From Cryptobacteroides sp934698975 (GTDB lineage: Bacteria > Bacteroidota > Bacteroidia > Bacteroidales > UBA932), in assembly GCA_934698975.1 (NCBI GenBank), contig CAKUVR010000006.1, positions 44,223 through 108,222 of the forward strand: 64,000 nucleotides of DNA, read 5' to 3'. The position numbers and the translations under genes are program-made. Below the pieces are notes generated by a model that was not told the DNA's origin, searched no databases, and saw only the letters and a list, made by a program, of their open reading frames with translations. Positions 26,271 to 35,659 of this stretch are shown one piece after another. How positions within the stretch are numbered: position 1 is the stretch's first letter; each line of letters starts with the position of its first letter.

Positions 26271-28128
26271 TGTTGTCTTTCGCTAATTCAGGCATTACAT
26301 TGGTTGTGGTGGTAGGCAGTGGCCAAAGATAGCTCTTGGGAGCCACGAATTTCCTTTGCGAGAGTTTCACCGCATATTTCCCGCTGGTGAAGAACTGGTC
26401 GTTGCCTTTCGCTGTGACGGTGAAGTCCGGACAGTCGTTCTCGTCAATCTCAGGGACAGCTCCCATGAACCACATTCCGTCATCCATGTACCTCCTCTGG
26501 TTCTTCTCGCTCTTGGCCGGCAGACCGTAGTTCGCCGCGTTGAGCACCTTCTCCGCGATTCTCCAGCGCCAGATGTCGTAAAGCCTTCGGTTTTCCCATG
26601 CGAATTCCATTCGTCTTTCTGCACGCAAGACCTTGCGCAGCGAGGCCTGGTCCGTTTCAGTGATCTTAGGGTACCCGTCGGAGGAGATGTCCTTGATCCC
26701 GTAAGCCCTCGCGCGCACAGCGTTCATGGCGTCGAGCACGCTGCCGTCAATCTCGTCAAGTTCGATTTTTGCCTCGGCATACATTTCAAGAACATCGGCA
26801 TAGCGGAGGATTATCTTGTCATTCTCGGCCTCGAAAGGACTGAGCCAATCCTCGTCCACATGCTTGCGGAGCACGAGACCGTTGTAGGATGCGTATTGGT
26901 TCCCTGTTCCGGAAATCAGGTAGGTTCTTGAATCATTGTTGTCAGTCATCTTGCCGTCGCGTCCCATCACTTTAGGAACATCGAAGCTTGGCTCGTAGAT
27001 GATTCCAAGGTGCTCCGTCCCGTGCTCCACGATGGTCATGGCGCAGCGTGGATCACGATTCTCGAACGGTTTTGCGGGATTATAGACGGCGGACTCGTCA
27101 ATAGGCTTGCCCTGATTGTCATAGAACGCGCAGAGAAGATCCCAGGAAGGACAGCAGGTGCAGCAAGTCGCCGCTCCGGAAAGTCTCGGAAGTTTGGCTG
27201 TGGTGGCGCCTTTGTAGAGATACTCATACTTGCTTTCGGCAGAAAGTGACTTTGAGCGCGGAAGGACAAAGATGGCCTCCTGAGAGTTGTGTGTCCTCAT
27301 CCTGAACAATTCTCCGAAGTTATCATGAAGGGTGTACCAGCCAAGGTCCATGACTTTCTTGGCGCTTTTGGCTGCGATGCCGAAAAGTCTGCGAGCCTCA
27401 GTCTCGTCACCGAGTCCGAACGTGTCCCATTTCCTGATGGATGCGATGTGGAGGGCGAAACGAGATTCCATTCCCCATGCGCTGCCCTTGGTGGCTCTTT
27501 GCACCTCACCTGAAACATAAGCGTCAGGAAGTAGTCCGGCAGCCTCTTCAAACTCGGAAATCACCCAGTCGGAAACCTCCCATCTGTCGCTTCTTGAGAG
27601 TTTGTAGGCCGCCTCGCGGTCTTCCTTGCGGTCGAAGTCCATATTCTCAACTACAAACACCGGCTTCCCGAAATGTGCGATGATCCTTGCATAGAAGCAG
27701 GCTCGGTAGAACTTGGCGTTGCCGAGTATCTCGTTGTACTTTGCCTCTGGAATATTGTCCTTTGCAGCCGGGAGTTCACGGATGACCTTGTTGCATCTGT
27801 TGATCCCTTTGTAGGAGATGTTCCACATCTGTGAGGAAAGCGGGAAGGAACCGTCCACGCCGTCCTTGAGATAACGGCTCAGGGAACTTCTGTTCGTTCC
27901 GTCATCGGTGAGCAGGTCAAGCTCGATCTGCTCGCTGTCACCCCACTCGTTCCTTTCCATCGGCCAGTACATCTGATGGAGCAGAGCGTTGAGGCACATG
28001 TCGAATTGTTCGGCGTTCTTGAACCAGTTGCCCGTGGCGGCCTGATCCTTGGGATTGAGATCCATGTCCGTGCAGGACACGGCTATGAGCGAAAGGCCGA
28101 CGGCAAGGGATATTATTGTTCTTTTCAT
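26257..28128 (-). CDS. SusD/RagB-family nutrient-binding lipoprotein
   Basis: A 623-residue SusD-family protein with lipobox IAVSC and the opening CTDMDLNPKDQAATGNWF. The TPR-like helical N-terminus (SYKGINRCNKVIRELP; RACFYARIIAHFG) and the C-terminal region (RYADVLEMYAEAKIELDEID; RAERRMEFAWENRRLYDIWR) are typical. It starts 11 bp after the SusC stop. It binds the oligomer imported by the adjacent channel. It shares little with the SusD at 2392-4077, so the two loci have different substrates. Confidence 0.95.
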   Translation of the reverse strand: MKRTIISLAVGLSLIAVSCTDMDLNPKDQAATGNWFKNAEQFDMCLNALLHQMYWPMERNEWGDSEQIELDLLTDDGTNRSSLSRYLKDGVDGSFPLSSQMWNISYKGINRCNKVIRELPAAKDNIPEAKYNEILGNAKFYRACFYARIIAHFGKPVFVVENMDFDRKEDREAAYKLSRSDRWEVSDWVISEFEEAAGLLPDAYVSGEVQRATKGSAWGMESRFALHIASIRKWDTFGLGDETEARRLFGIAAKSAKKVMDLGWYTLHDNFGELFRMRTHNSQEAIFVLPRSKSLSAESKYEYLYKGATTAKLPRLSGAATCCTCCPSWDLLCAFYDNQGKPIDESAVYNPAKPFENRDPRCAMTIVEHGTEHLGIIYEPSFDVPKVMGRDGKMTDNNDSRTYLISGTGNQYASYNGLVLRKHVDEDWLSPFEAENDKIILRYADVLEMYAEAKIELDEIDGSVLDAMNAVRARAYGIKDISSDGYPKITETDQASLRKVLRAERRMEFAWENRRLYDIWRWRIAEKVLNAANYGLPAKSEKNQRRYMDDGMWFMGAVPEIDENDCPDFTVTAKGNDQFFTSGKYAVKLSQRKFVAPKSYLWPLPTTTTNVMPELAKDNNVGY

Positions 28129-28139
28129 TATTCTGCGTT

Positions 28140-31100
28140 TTAGAAGTTGATTGAGACAGAGAACACAGCCGACTTGGTGATAGGGTAGGATGTCGTGCCC
28201 ACCTCAGGATCCCATCCTGTCGGGTAGTGGCTGAATGTGAAGAAGTCGGTGAGCGTCACGCCGAGACGGAGGTTGCTGACCCTGATCTTCTGCATCCATT
28301 TGTCAGGGAAAGTGTACCCGAGGCTTATGTTCTTGATTCTCAGATAAGCCCCGTTGATGAGCCAGTAGTCGGAATATGCGTAGTTGCCGACAGTGGTGGT
28401 TGAACCGCCCGATGTCCATGAATATCTCGGATATTTTGCGTTGAGGTTCTGCTCCACCGTGTTCTTGTAGCTCCAGGACGCACCGCCCGCAAGGTAGGTC
28501 GGGAAGTTATAGACCTGTCCCCGGAGAGGCTGCACCATATAGTTGTTGAGGTAGCCGTTGCGCTTGCCAACCCCCTGGAACGTGAGGCCGAAATCGAACT
28601 CTTTCCAGAATAGATTGATGTTTCCGCCGAAGCAGAAGTGAGGAAGCGAGGATCCAAGGACCGTGCGGTCATATTCAGCATTGATTATTTCCGCCGAGCC
28701 CTCCGCGTCCGCAAGGTTCACGTAGCGGACATCTCCAGGGTACTGTGTCCCCATGCAGGCCGAGTTGTCAACCTCTTCCTGAGTCTGGAACAGGCCGTTG
28801 CTCTTGTAGCCATACCATGAATTGTATTCGACACCCTCCTTGATGATCTTTCCGGAGGAAATCACTTCCTTGCCCTGGATGTTGCCCATGGTCGAGACAT
28901 CGTCTGAAAGGTTGAAGTCCACCTTGTACGTGAAGTCACCAATAGTGTCTTTCCATCCGAGGGTTATTTCCCATCCGTTCGTGTGCATCTCTCCGAGGTT
29001 GTCGTAAGGGTTTGAAAGTCCGACGACCGGAGCCACAGGCACTTCTATGAGCATTCCCGAGGTCTTTTTGTAGTACCAGTCGGCTGTGAGGGTGAGCCTG
29101 TTCCTGAAAAACGCCAGGTCGAGTCCCACGTCTATTGTGGATGTCGTCTCCCATGTGAGGTCAGGAACGATGGCCGTGGACTGTGCGTAGCCAGTCACAG
29201 GGGTCACCTCGTCTCCGACATATCCGACAGGGTGACTCACGGAAAGCATTGACTGGTACGGGTAGTAACCGTTGATGCGTTCATTGCCGAGCTCGCCGTA
29301 GGAGACGCGGAACTTTCCGTGGTTGACCACTTTCTTCACCGCCTTCATCCAAGGCTCTTCCGAGAACTGCCAACCTGCCGAGCCGGAAAGGAATGTACCC
29401 CATCTGTGCCCCGGAGCGAAGCGGGATGTTCCGTCACATCTTACATTTCCTTGAATATAATAGCGTGAACTGTAGTTGTACATAAGCCTCCCGAAGAACG
29501 AATTCCTTGCTAGCTCATGCACATTCGCGCTTTTCGCTGTCGCGGTGGCCGGGTTGCCGGCCTTGAGGTCCTCAATGAGGGCGTTCGGAAAATCTGAGTT
29601 GCCGGCGATGATCGTGTCGGTGTCGAGATAGTAGTTCTCATAACCTGCCATGGCCGTGAAGTTGTGCTTTTCAGCGAAGGTCTTCTGATAGTTGGCGTAT
29701 GCCTGGAAAGTCCCTTCGTAAGTCCAGCCCCTTGACTCGTCGAGAGTGGTTGTGAGCGCTTCGGAAATGTACTTGGTGCTTGTCGTTTCCCCCGCATAAT
29801 AGTATGGAGTCTGACGCCGGAAATCACTTTCGTGAGTGAACCCGAACTTGGGAGAGTACAGGGCAGTGATCGTGAGTCCTTCGACAGGGGTGGCGTCCAG
29901 CTGGAACTTGGCGACCGAGCGGAATGTCCTGGTCTTGTCCTCACCACCGCTCATCATGGCCGCATAGATGTTGCTGGCGTCCTTGCCCGGAGCGTAGAGC
30001 CCGTCAGACCACACGGCAGGGTAGATTTGAGGCATATACCTCATTTTCAATGCCGGAGAAGAATGCGGGTCGATCTTGTCTACATACCTGAACGAAACAT
30101 CAGCCGACGCCTTGAGCCAATTGAATATCCGCAAGTCATTGTTGAGTCTCGCCGTGTAGCGTTTCCAGCTCTGATTGGCTTTGTAGAGACCGTCAACGTC
30201 ATCGAAACCGAAACTGAGGGACGAACGGAGTCTGTCCCCTGATACAGAAAGCTTGAGGTTGTGCGAGTGACGAAGCGCGTTGTTCTTCAGAATCAAGTTC
30301 ATCCAGTCAGTGATCGGGTAGGTGTCCGGATCCGCCGAATGAAGGGACATATAGTTGTCCACCAGGTCTCTGTCGTACGCCTGATACCACCCGCTTTCGG
30401 GAAGGTCGTTGTACTTCAGTTCGTTGCAGGCTTCCATATAACTTACCGCATCCATATATTCAGGCATTCTTGTCGGCGAGTCTATCCCGAGGCTGTAGCT
30501 GTAGGAGACACTTGCCTTTCCGTTCTCCTTGGCCCTTTTCGTGGTTATGAGAATGACTCCAGCGGCGGCTTGTGAACCGTATATGGATGCTGACGCGGCA
30601 TCTTTGAGAACCGTTATGTTCTCAATGTCGCCAGGGTTGACATCGCTGATCGCCCCCGGCACCCCATCTATGAGGATGTACGGGGCTGTGGCTCCGGATG
30701 TCATCGACGTGATGCCCCTGACACGTATTGTCGCCTCTCCGCCCGGAGCCGAACTGGAACGGGTCACGGTCACCCCCGGCATCGCTCCCTGCAGGGCCTC
30801 CGAGACGGTGGCTGTTTGTCTTGTCCTGAGAGCATCGCCGTCAACGGATGTCAATGAACCGGTGAGGTCTTTCTTCTTCACCGTGGAGTAACCGATGACA
30901 ACAGTCTCCTCAAGAACGCTGTTCTCGTATTCGAGCGTCACGTTGAAGACCGTCTGTTTCCCCGCCGGAATCACTGTCTCTTTGAATCCGAGACTGGAAA
31001 AGGTTAGTGTCGCCTCCGGAGAGAGCTCGGACTTCACGTCCAGAACGAATTTCCCGTCCGCGTCGGCCATTGTCCCGATGCTGGTCCCCGTGATCATTAC

Positions 31101-31223
31101 CGTTGCTCCGGGAACCGGCTCGCCAGATGTGTCCATGATCTGACCTGACAGGCGCAGCCCCTGAGCCATGGCGGGGTACAGTGCCAGAATAAGAAAACAG
31201 ACAAGGGATGCTAATTTTTTCAT
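28140..31223 (-). CDS. SusC/RagA-family TonB-dependent outer membrane transporter, first gene of the nine-gene sugar operon
   Basis: Signal peptide (ends YPAMAQG), carboxypeptidase-regulatory-like domain (SGQIMDTSGEPVPGATV), TonB-box region with ETVVIGYSTVKKKDLTGS, plug domain (ALQGAMPGVTV; ITVLKDAASASIYGSQAAAG) and a beta barrel ending in the terminal strand KSAVFSVSINF. At 1,027 residues it is on the normal scale. Short gaps or overlaps link it to eight downstream genes through 16097, so one transcript probably encodes capture, surface processing, import and first catabolic steps. A -7 box faces it at 31291-31298, with an overlapping divergent promoter for the lipoprotein gene at 31326. Confidence 0.95.
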   Translation of the reverse strand: MKKLASLVCFLILALYPAMAQGLRLSGQIMDTSGEPVPGATVMITGTSIGTMADADGKFVLDVKSELSPEATLTFSSLGFKETVIPAGKQTVFNVTLEYENSVLEETVVIGYSTVKKKDLTGSLTSVDGDALRTRQTATVSEALQGAMPGVTVTRSSSAPGGEATIRVRGITSMTSGATAPYILIDGVPGAISDVNPGDIENITVLKDAASASIYGSQAAAGVILITTKRAKENGKASVSYSYSLGIDSPTRMPEYMDAVSYMEACNELKYNDLPESGWYQAYDRDLVDNYMSLHSADPDTYPITDWMNLILKNNALRHSHNLKLSVSGDRLRSSLSFGFDDVDGLYKANQSWKRYTARLNNDLRIFNWLKASADVSFRYVDKIDPHSSPALKMRYMPQIYPAVWSDGLYAPGKDASNIYAAMMSGGEDKTRTFRSVAKFQLDATPVEGLTITALYSPKFGFTHESDFRRQTPYYYAGETTSTKYISEALTTTLDESRGWTYEGTFQAYANYQKTFAEKHNFTAMAGYENYYLDTDTIIAGNSDFPNALIEDLKAGNPATATAKSANVHELARNSFFGRLMYNYSSRYYIQGNVRCDGTSRFAPGHRWGTFLSGSAGWQFSEEPWMKAVKKVVNHGKFRVSYGELGNERINGYYPYQSMLSVSHPVGYVGDEVTPVTGYAQSTAIVPDLTWETTSTIDVGLDLAFFRNRLTLTADWYYKKTSGMLIEVPVAPVVGLSNPYDNLGEMHTNGWEITLGWKDTIGDFTYKVDFNLSDDVSTMGNIQGKEVISSGKIIKEGVEYNSWYGYKSNGLFQTQEEVDNSACMGTQYPGDVRYVNLADAEGSAEIINAEYDRTVLGSSLPHFCFGGNINLFWKEFDFGLTFQGVGKRNGYLNNYMVQPLRGQVYNFPTYLAGGASWSYKNTVEQNLNAKYPRYSWTSGGSTTTVGNYAYSDYWLINGAYLRIKNISLGYTFPDKWMQKIRVSNLRLGVTLTDFFTFSHYPTGWDPEVGTTSYPITKSAVFSVSINF

Positions 31224-31230
31224 TTTCTTC

Positions 31231-31260
31231 CTTGTTTTTTATGGAATTTGTCTAACTTTG
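31231..31260 (+). promoter_or_regulatory. Promoter for the BACON lipoprotein gene
   Basis: CTTG at 31231-31234, 18 bp spacer, TAACTTTG at 31253-31260. Predicted start near 31267. It lies between the SusC gene and the SusC promoter, so this promoter and the minus-strand promoter point toward each other. Confidence 0.55.
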
Positions 31261-31290
31261 CAGCGCATTAAGCTGTGGTGTAGTGTGGTG

Positions 31291-31298
31291 CAAAGGTA
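31291..31298 (-). promoter_or_regulatory. -7 box of the nine-gene sugar operon promoter
   Basis: TACCTTTG on the minus strand (plus-strand CAAAGGTA). No good -33 element is found 18-20 bp upstream, which fits a promoter needing an activator. Immediately downstream are two CACCACA direct repeats with 10-bp period (minus strand, 31274-31290). Confidence 0.5.
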
Positions 31299-31325
31299 CA
31301 CATAATTTCAAAACTAAAAACATTT

Positions 31326-32978
31326 ATGCGAAAATTTTTTCAAACTTTTTCCATTCTGCTGGCGGTGTCCGTGCTTTTCGGATGTCAGGAAACAGAATCC
31401 GGACCTGATTCAAAGCCGGAACTTTCCGTGGATGGAACAGAGTTCACGGTGCCCGCAGACGGAGGGAGTGTCAGCGTTAACGTCACTTCCAACTGCTATT
31501 GGGACATCACTGTCGAGGATCCTGACGGAAAACCTGTCGGCTGGATAACCATGAATATGTCGAAAGGCAGCGGTTCGTCCGTGCTTGAGGCCACAGCCAG
31601 CGCGAACATCAAGACCGAGCGGCGTGTCGCCCTGATCAAGGTGGAGTCTCCGGCGGAAGGTGTTGACGCATGTGAGATAAAGGTGGTACAGGCAGCCGGC
31701 GAGGTTGTGGCCGTGTCTGGATATTCATTCCCAATATGCCAGACAATCGACATCGACGACCCTGAAAGCCGCAAGTTAGTGAATGCTGTGATTTCCGGCA
31801 ACGAATGTCAGTTCAAGGACGGTATGGTTCTGAGCTGCACCGGTCCGGAGGCCACGACATCCCTCGAATGTCCTTCACACACGCAACCTTCCGGAGGAAC
31901 GGACGCTGACAGGTCTGTTCATCGCAGCATACGTTTCGACAATTTCGCCAAAGGGGAGTCCATACTGATACGCATCCCTGTAAAGGACGCCGTATCCGGC
32001 AAACTTCGTCTTATGATGGGTGCGCGCGCCGCATCGTTCACAAAGGCAGGGTGGTCATATTACTGGAGTCCTGACGGAGAGAAATGGAATCGTGTTGACA
32101 CTGAAAACGCTACGGCTCCCGGCTCTGACGCCGTATGGAACAATGTGGCGTTCTCCATTCCGCAGGGTGAGGCTATTCCTGCCGGTGGAACTCTACATAT
32201 CAAGATGACAGCCGACGGAGACCGATCAAAGACTTACGTCTGCATATCCAATGCAATCTGTGTGTTCCCAGCCGAGGCTGAGAGATCATCCCTCCCTCAG
32301 ATGGACGAAAACAAGATGGCTTTCACCAACGGATTCGATGACCTTGTCGCATCCGGGGCGTCATATCCGGAACTCCTTCCGCTCAATCTGATGGCGAGTG
32401 CGACAAGCGGCTATGCCTCAAACTACAAGTCCTTCAATGACAATTATATTCCCGATGGAGCTTATGAGGCGATTTCATCGGCGAAAGGCTGTTACGAGCG
32501 TCCTGGCTTCCTTCAGGTAGGTTACTACGATGAATCTCTCTGGACAAGGCAGTGCATAGGAACCTACAGCATCCTCATCGGTGAGCGTCTCAAGCAGATG
32601 GGAATATCTTCGGCTGACGCGCGGTTCACTCTCAAGGCGGGCCTTTATAAGGACGCGCGTGGCTTCGACCCTCTCGCCAAGGTGACGTTGACTGTTGACG
32701 GAACATCTTATCCTCTTGATCTTCAGGTTGGTGCGATGAAAGAATGCACTGTCGAGATGAAGAATATCACTCAGTCGTCCGTAATTGAGGTCTCCACGCC
32801 AAAATTATCGGAAGAGGAACTTGCCGCTCTCGGAAGGGGAGACAAGGCGACTTATCTCCAGGACTACAGGTTCTACATCGATGACCTCAAGGTTGAATTG
32901 ACTGAAATCCACTCAAAGGGTTCGTCCGGTAACGGTGGCAACGAAGATTTCGGCAATGGTGGTTCATATAAATGGTAA
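31326..32978 (+). CDS. BACON-domain surface lipoprotein
   Basis: A 550-residue lipoprotein with lipobox VLFGC. Residues ~30-125 form a BACON domain: the sequence opens LSVDGTEFTVPADGGSVSV, then the SNCYWDI strand, WITM turn and closes IKVVQAAGE. The rest (~130-530) contains two beta-rich segments: one resembling a discoidin/CBM-like sandwich (RSIRFDNFAKGESILIRIP; WSYYWSPDGEKWNRVD) and another (FTNGFDDLVASG; FYIDDLKVEL). It ends with a low-complexity Gly/Ser/Asn tail. Divergent from the SusC operon and probably co-regulated with it, it likely binds the same glycan at the surface. No enzyme motif seen. Confidence 0.85.
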   Translation: MRKFFQTFSILLAVSVLFGCQETESGPDSKPELSVDGTEFTVPADGGSVSVNVTSNCYWDITVEDPDGKPVGWITMNMSKGSGSSVLEATASANIKTERRVALIKVESPAEGVDACEIKVVQAAGEVVAVSGYSFPICQTIDIDDPESRKLVNAVISGNECQFKDGMVLSCTGPEATTSLECPSHTQPSGGTDADRSVHRSIRFDNFAKGESILIRIPVKDAVSGKLRLMMGARAASFTKAGWSYYWSPDGEKWNRVDTENATAPGSDAVWNNVAFSIPQGEAIPAGGTLHIKMTADGDRSKTYVCISNAICVFPAEAERSSLPQMDENKMAFTNGFDDLVASGASYPELLPLNLMASATSGYASNYKSFNDNYIPDGAYEAISSAKGCYERPGFLQVGYYDESLWTRQCIGTYSILIGERLKQMGISSADARFTLKAGLYKDARGFDPLAKVTLTVDGTSYPLDLQVGAMKECTVEMKNITQSSVIEVSTPKLSEEELAALGRGDKATYLQDYRFYIDDLKVELTEIHSKGSSGNGGNEDFGNGGSYKW

Positions 32979-32983
32979 ACGAA

Positions 32984-34357
32984 ATGAAGAAGAAATATAT
33001 CATTATGGCCGCCGCCCTTGCGGTGATGGCCTGCAGCAAGGAGGAGACATCCGTCCCGGGAGAGTTTTCTGAACTTCTGGCCGTGTCCGAGGCCGGAACC
33101 AAGACCCATCTTGAGGGAACCAAGGTGGTTTGGGACAAAGGCGACGCGATCAACGTGTTCACCAAGAATGATGCGGGAACTTATAGCTCGACAAAGTTCG
33201 CTACCTCCGAAAGCGGCTCATCAGTCATCTTCATGGGAGATGGGGTGAAACTTGGCACTGACACTTACGCCATCCATCCGTTCTCGGAAGGCAACACTTT
33301 TTCGGACGGTGTTTTCACGACATCTGTAAGTTCTGTCACCCAGCGGGTAGTACAGGACGGTTATCCTGCCGGCGTCAACATCGCAGTGGGAAGGTGTGAC
33401 GCGGACAAGACCGTCTCATTCCGAAATGTCGGCGCTCTTCTCAAGTTCAGGCTGACCCAGGAAGGCGCGGACACTCTTCGCCGCATAGAGATAAAGGCCA
33501 ATGGAGGTGAGACCATTGCCGCCGAAGGAATTGTCTCCATAGACTGGAACAACGGAGATCCGAGAATAGCAACCTCTGAAGGAACCCAAGTTTCCGATGT
33601 GGTGACGCTCACACCTTCCGCCAAGACTTTCGTCACCGGTGACACCTTTCATGTTTGGATTCTTCCGGGAAAATATGAGAAAGGAATATCTTTGACCCTT
33701 GTATCACCGTCACAGATGTCCGCTGTCAAGGTTGGCAAAGAGGCTCTTGTGGCCGGTCGTAACCAGATTATCGACCTCGGTGAGATCGGCGGACTGACAC
33801 TCAAGGAGAAAGAGACCGAGAAGATGACACTTGAGTTTGACTTCACTGGGGAAGCCCCGGAAGGCTGGCCGACAAAGGACAACTGGAAGAAGGCCGGCGT
33901 CGGAGACTGCCCTGCGGGTGTTCCTTGTCCTGGAAACCTCACGGCTGTCTACAAGCACACCAACGGCAACAGCTACAACTTCATCCTCACCGATGTCGGC
34001 AATGCCACCGCTGCGCGCGTTTATTGGTCGGCTGACAAGGGAGTTGTGCTCGGAGCCGTCTCAAGATATTTCGGATTCCCTGCCATCGAAGGCTACAGGC
34101 TCATCAAGGTTTCCTGCGTCCAGGGAACAAGCACAAACTCGAGGCGTAAGGCCGCCATCACGTCTAGTGTCCCGGAAAGCGCTGACGCCCAGAACATCTA
34201 TGTGAACGGTGGTGAAATACTTCCTTGGACAACCAAGGGAGACACGTATAGTTGGAACCTTGAGGACACAGCCGCGAACACTGTTTACTACCTTACCTGC
34301 ACTCAGGGCGGAATAGGTGTGTCAATCCTGACACTCACCTATGAGAAAGCGGAATAG
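32984..34357 (+). CDS. Fimbrillin-like surface lipoprotein
   Basis: The ATG at 32984 (MKKKYIIMAAALAVMAC) gives the best lipoprotein signal; the ATG at 32972 overlaps the previous stop and is possible by coupling. The N-terminal ~240 residues match the fimbrillin/Mfa-like pattern of Bacteroidetes (AGTKTHLEGTKVVWDKGDAI; DTYAIHPFSEGNTF; VGALLKFRLTQ; TFHVWILPGKYEKG). A second beta-sandwich domain (~285-457) follows, with FTGEAPEGWPTKDNWKKAG and a terminal strand ILTLTYEKAE typical of Bacteroidetes extracellular jelly-roll domains. Two-gene operon with the BACON lipoprotein. Either an adhesin/fimbrial component or a surface glycan-binding protein; context favours the latter. Confidence 0.82.
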   Translation: MKKKYIIMAAALAVMACSKEETSVPGEFSELLAVSEAGTKTHLEGTKVVWDKGDAINVFTKNDAGTYSSTKFATSESGSSVIFMGDGVKLGTDTYAIHPFSEGNTFSDGVFTTSVSSVTQRVVQDGYPAGVNIAVGRCDADKTVSFRNVGALLKFRLTQEGADTLRRIEIKANGGETIAAEGIVSIDWNNGDPRIATSEGTQVSDVVTLTPSAKTFVTGDTFHVWILPGKYEKGISLTLVSPSQMSAVKVGKEALVAGRNQIIDLGEIGGLTLKEKETEKMTLEFDFTGEAPEGWPTKDNWKKAGVGDCPAGVPCPGNLTAVYKHTNGNSYNFILTDVGNATAARVYWSADKGVVLGAVSRYFGFPAIEGYRLIKVSCVQGTSTNSRRKAAITSSVPESADAQNIYVNGGEILPWTTKGDTYSWNLEDTAANTVYYLTCTQGGIGVSILTLTYEKAE

Positions 34358-34380
34358 TCCGGATGATTGAATATACCAAA

Positions 34381-34412
34381 GGCGGGCGGCCACTCCGGTC
34401 GCCCGCCTTTTT
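34381..34412 (+). terminator. Strong intrinsic terminator after the lipoprotein pair
   Basis: GGCGGGCG (34381-34388) pairs perfectly with CGCCCGCC (34400-34407) and is followed by TTTTT. Confidence 0.9.
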
Positions 34413-34434
34413 GCTTTCAAAGCCGCTTGCGAAA

Positions 34435-35445
34435 TCAAAGATTGCTCAAGTCCGTGACTTCCAGCGGTTTCTCGATTGCCTTCCTTGCCGCCTCCAGAGC
34501 TATCGGGGCGTTGCTGTCCGTGACAGGAGTCGTGTAGTTTTTCTCTGAGGTGTCCGATGTGGAAAAACGATAGGTGTTGCCGTCCATCGTCTTGCCTACG
34601 CATGGACCGAGGATTGACTCAAAGACAGTGCAGTTTGCCGTGTAGCGTGTGATGCCCTTGTCAAGATGGAACAGGTCTCTTGACAGATCCATCCCGTTGT
34701 CAACGTTAAGACTTGTAGTCCTTAGGTTCTCCACAGCCGTTCCGGTCGAGATAAGGTACTTGATGCCTGTCTGTTCAAGCACTTGCTTGGTGTGCCCCAC
34801 AATGGCCGCATACATCCTGCCGCGGTCGTTGCCGAACCAATTGACTAGACGTTCGCTTCCCGTGGCGAAAACCTGCGACATCAGATATACGAAAACGGGC
34901 TCCTTTTCGGGCTGCATTGCCTTCACCTTCTCCATCAGTCCTTTGACGGCGTCGATGCCGACCTGTGATTCCTCAAAACCGTCCCAGGCATATTTCCGCC
35001 CGGTATATTCCTGAAGAACCACAATATCATAAGGTCTTCCGCTGTCCCAAAAGGCGGTCAGGGAGCTGTTGCAGTTCTCGTTTTTGTAAACCTTGTTTCC
35101 ATCCCATTCATCATACCCGGGCTCGTATTTGTAGCGCATGCAGACCTTCGCGTCATCGAAATTCTCATTGTAGCCGACAAGTGTATAGCCCCCGTGAAAG
35201 GCTCGTTCCATAGAGAAATTCGTGATGCCGGCGGCCTTGAGGATTCCAGGGAGATGCTCGGTTGCGTCAAAAGTGAAGCTGTTGCCGATGAACAGAACCC
35301 TGATTTTGTCCTGTCCGACAGGAAGTTCCGGACTACTGACCGTTTCTTGGCATCCGGCCGCCTTGCAGCAGCTTTGTGCGAATCCGTTCTGTGCCATACA
35401 GGCGATGGCGATTGGCAAGAAGCCATACAAAAAGATTTTCTTCAT
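34435..35445 (-). CDS. Secreted SGNH/GDSL-type hydrolase (DUF4886-like)
   Basis: The signal peptide ends around NGFAQS and is followed by a Cys-rich short segment. The block I motif is VLFIGNSFTFDA, with the Ser that would be the nucleophile; downstream are the Gly- and Asn-containing blocks (VLQEYTGRKYAW) and the C-terminal DLFHLD, which supplies the Asp/His pair. This matches the DUF4886 branch of SGNH hydrolases. These enzymes usually remove acyl groups from sugars or lipids. It is a single gene on the minus strand, but its promoter region carries the same CACCACA-type motif as the sugar operon, so co-regulation and a role as deacylase of the same glycan are plausible. Confidence 0.85.
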   Translation of the reverse strand: MKKIFLYGFLPIAIACMAQNGFAQSCCKAAGCQETVSSPELPVGQDKIRVLFIGNSFTFDATEHLPGILKAAGITNFSMERAFHGGYTLVGYNENFDDAKVCMRYKYEPGYDEWDGNKVYKNENCNSSLTAFWDSGRPYDIVVLQEYTGRKYAWDGFEESQVGIDAVKGLMEKVKAMQPEKEPVFVYLMSQVFATGSERLVNWFGNDRGRMYAAIVGHTKQVLEQTGIKYLISTGTAVENLRTTSLNVDNGMDLSRDLFHLDKGITRYTANCTVFESILGPCVGKTMDGNTYRFSTSDTSEKNYTTPVTDSNAPIALEAARKAIEKPLEVTDLSNL

Positions 35446-35531
35446 ATTGTTGTAAAGTCATTGTGTGCTGACACATCAACCATTTATATCAATTGTCTAA
35501 ACATTGGTATAATGTGGTGTGGTATAATATG

Positions 35532-35562
35532 CAAAGGTAATGATAATAAAAGAAATTACAAA
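35532..35562 (-). promoter_or_regulatory. Promoter of the SGNH hydrolase gene
   Basis: TACCTTTG on the minus strand (plus-strand CAAAGGTA, 35532-35539), 19 bp, then TTTG (plus-strand CAAA, 35559-35562): a full consensus match. Just downstream are repeated ATACCA and ACCACAC words (minus strand, ~35500-35525), similar to the CACCACA repeats next to the SusC operon promoter. Confidence 0.7.
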
Positions 35563-35659
35563 TTGCCTTGTGGGCTGAATCTGCACCGCAAATGTGATAA
35601 ATTAAAGCCGGATTGAGATGGCGGCTTGCCTGTCTTGACCGCAACTTGTTCATATTCTG

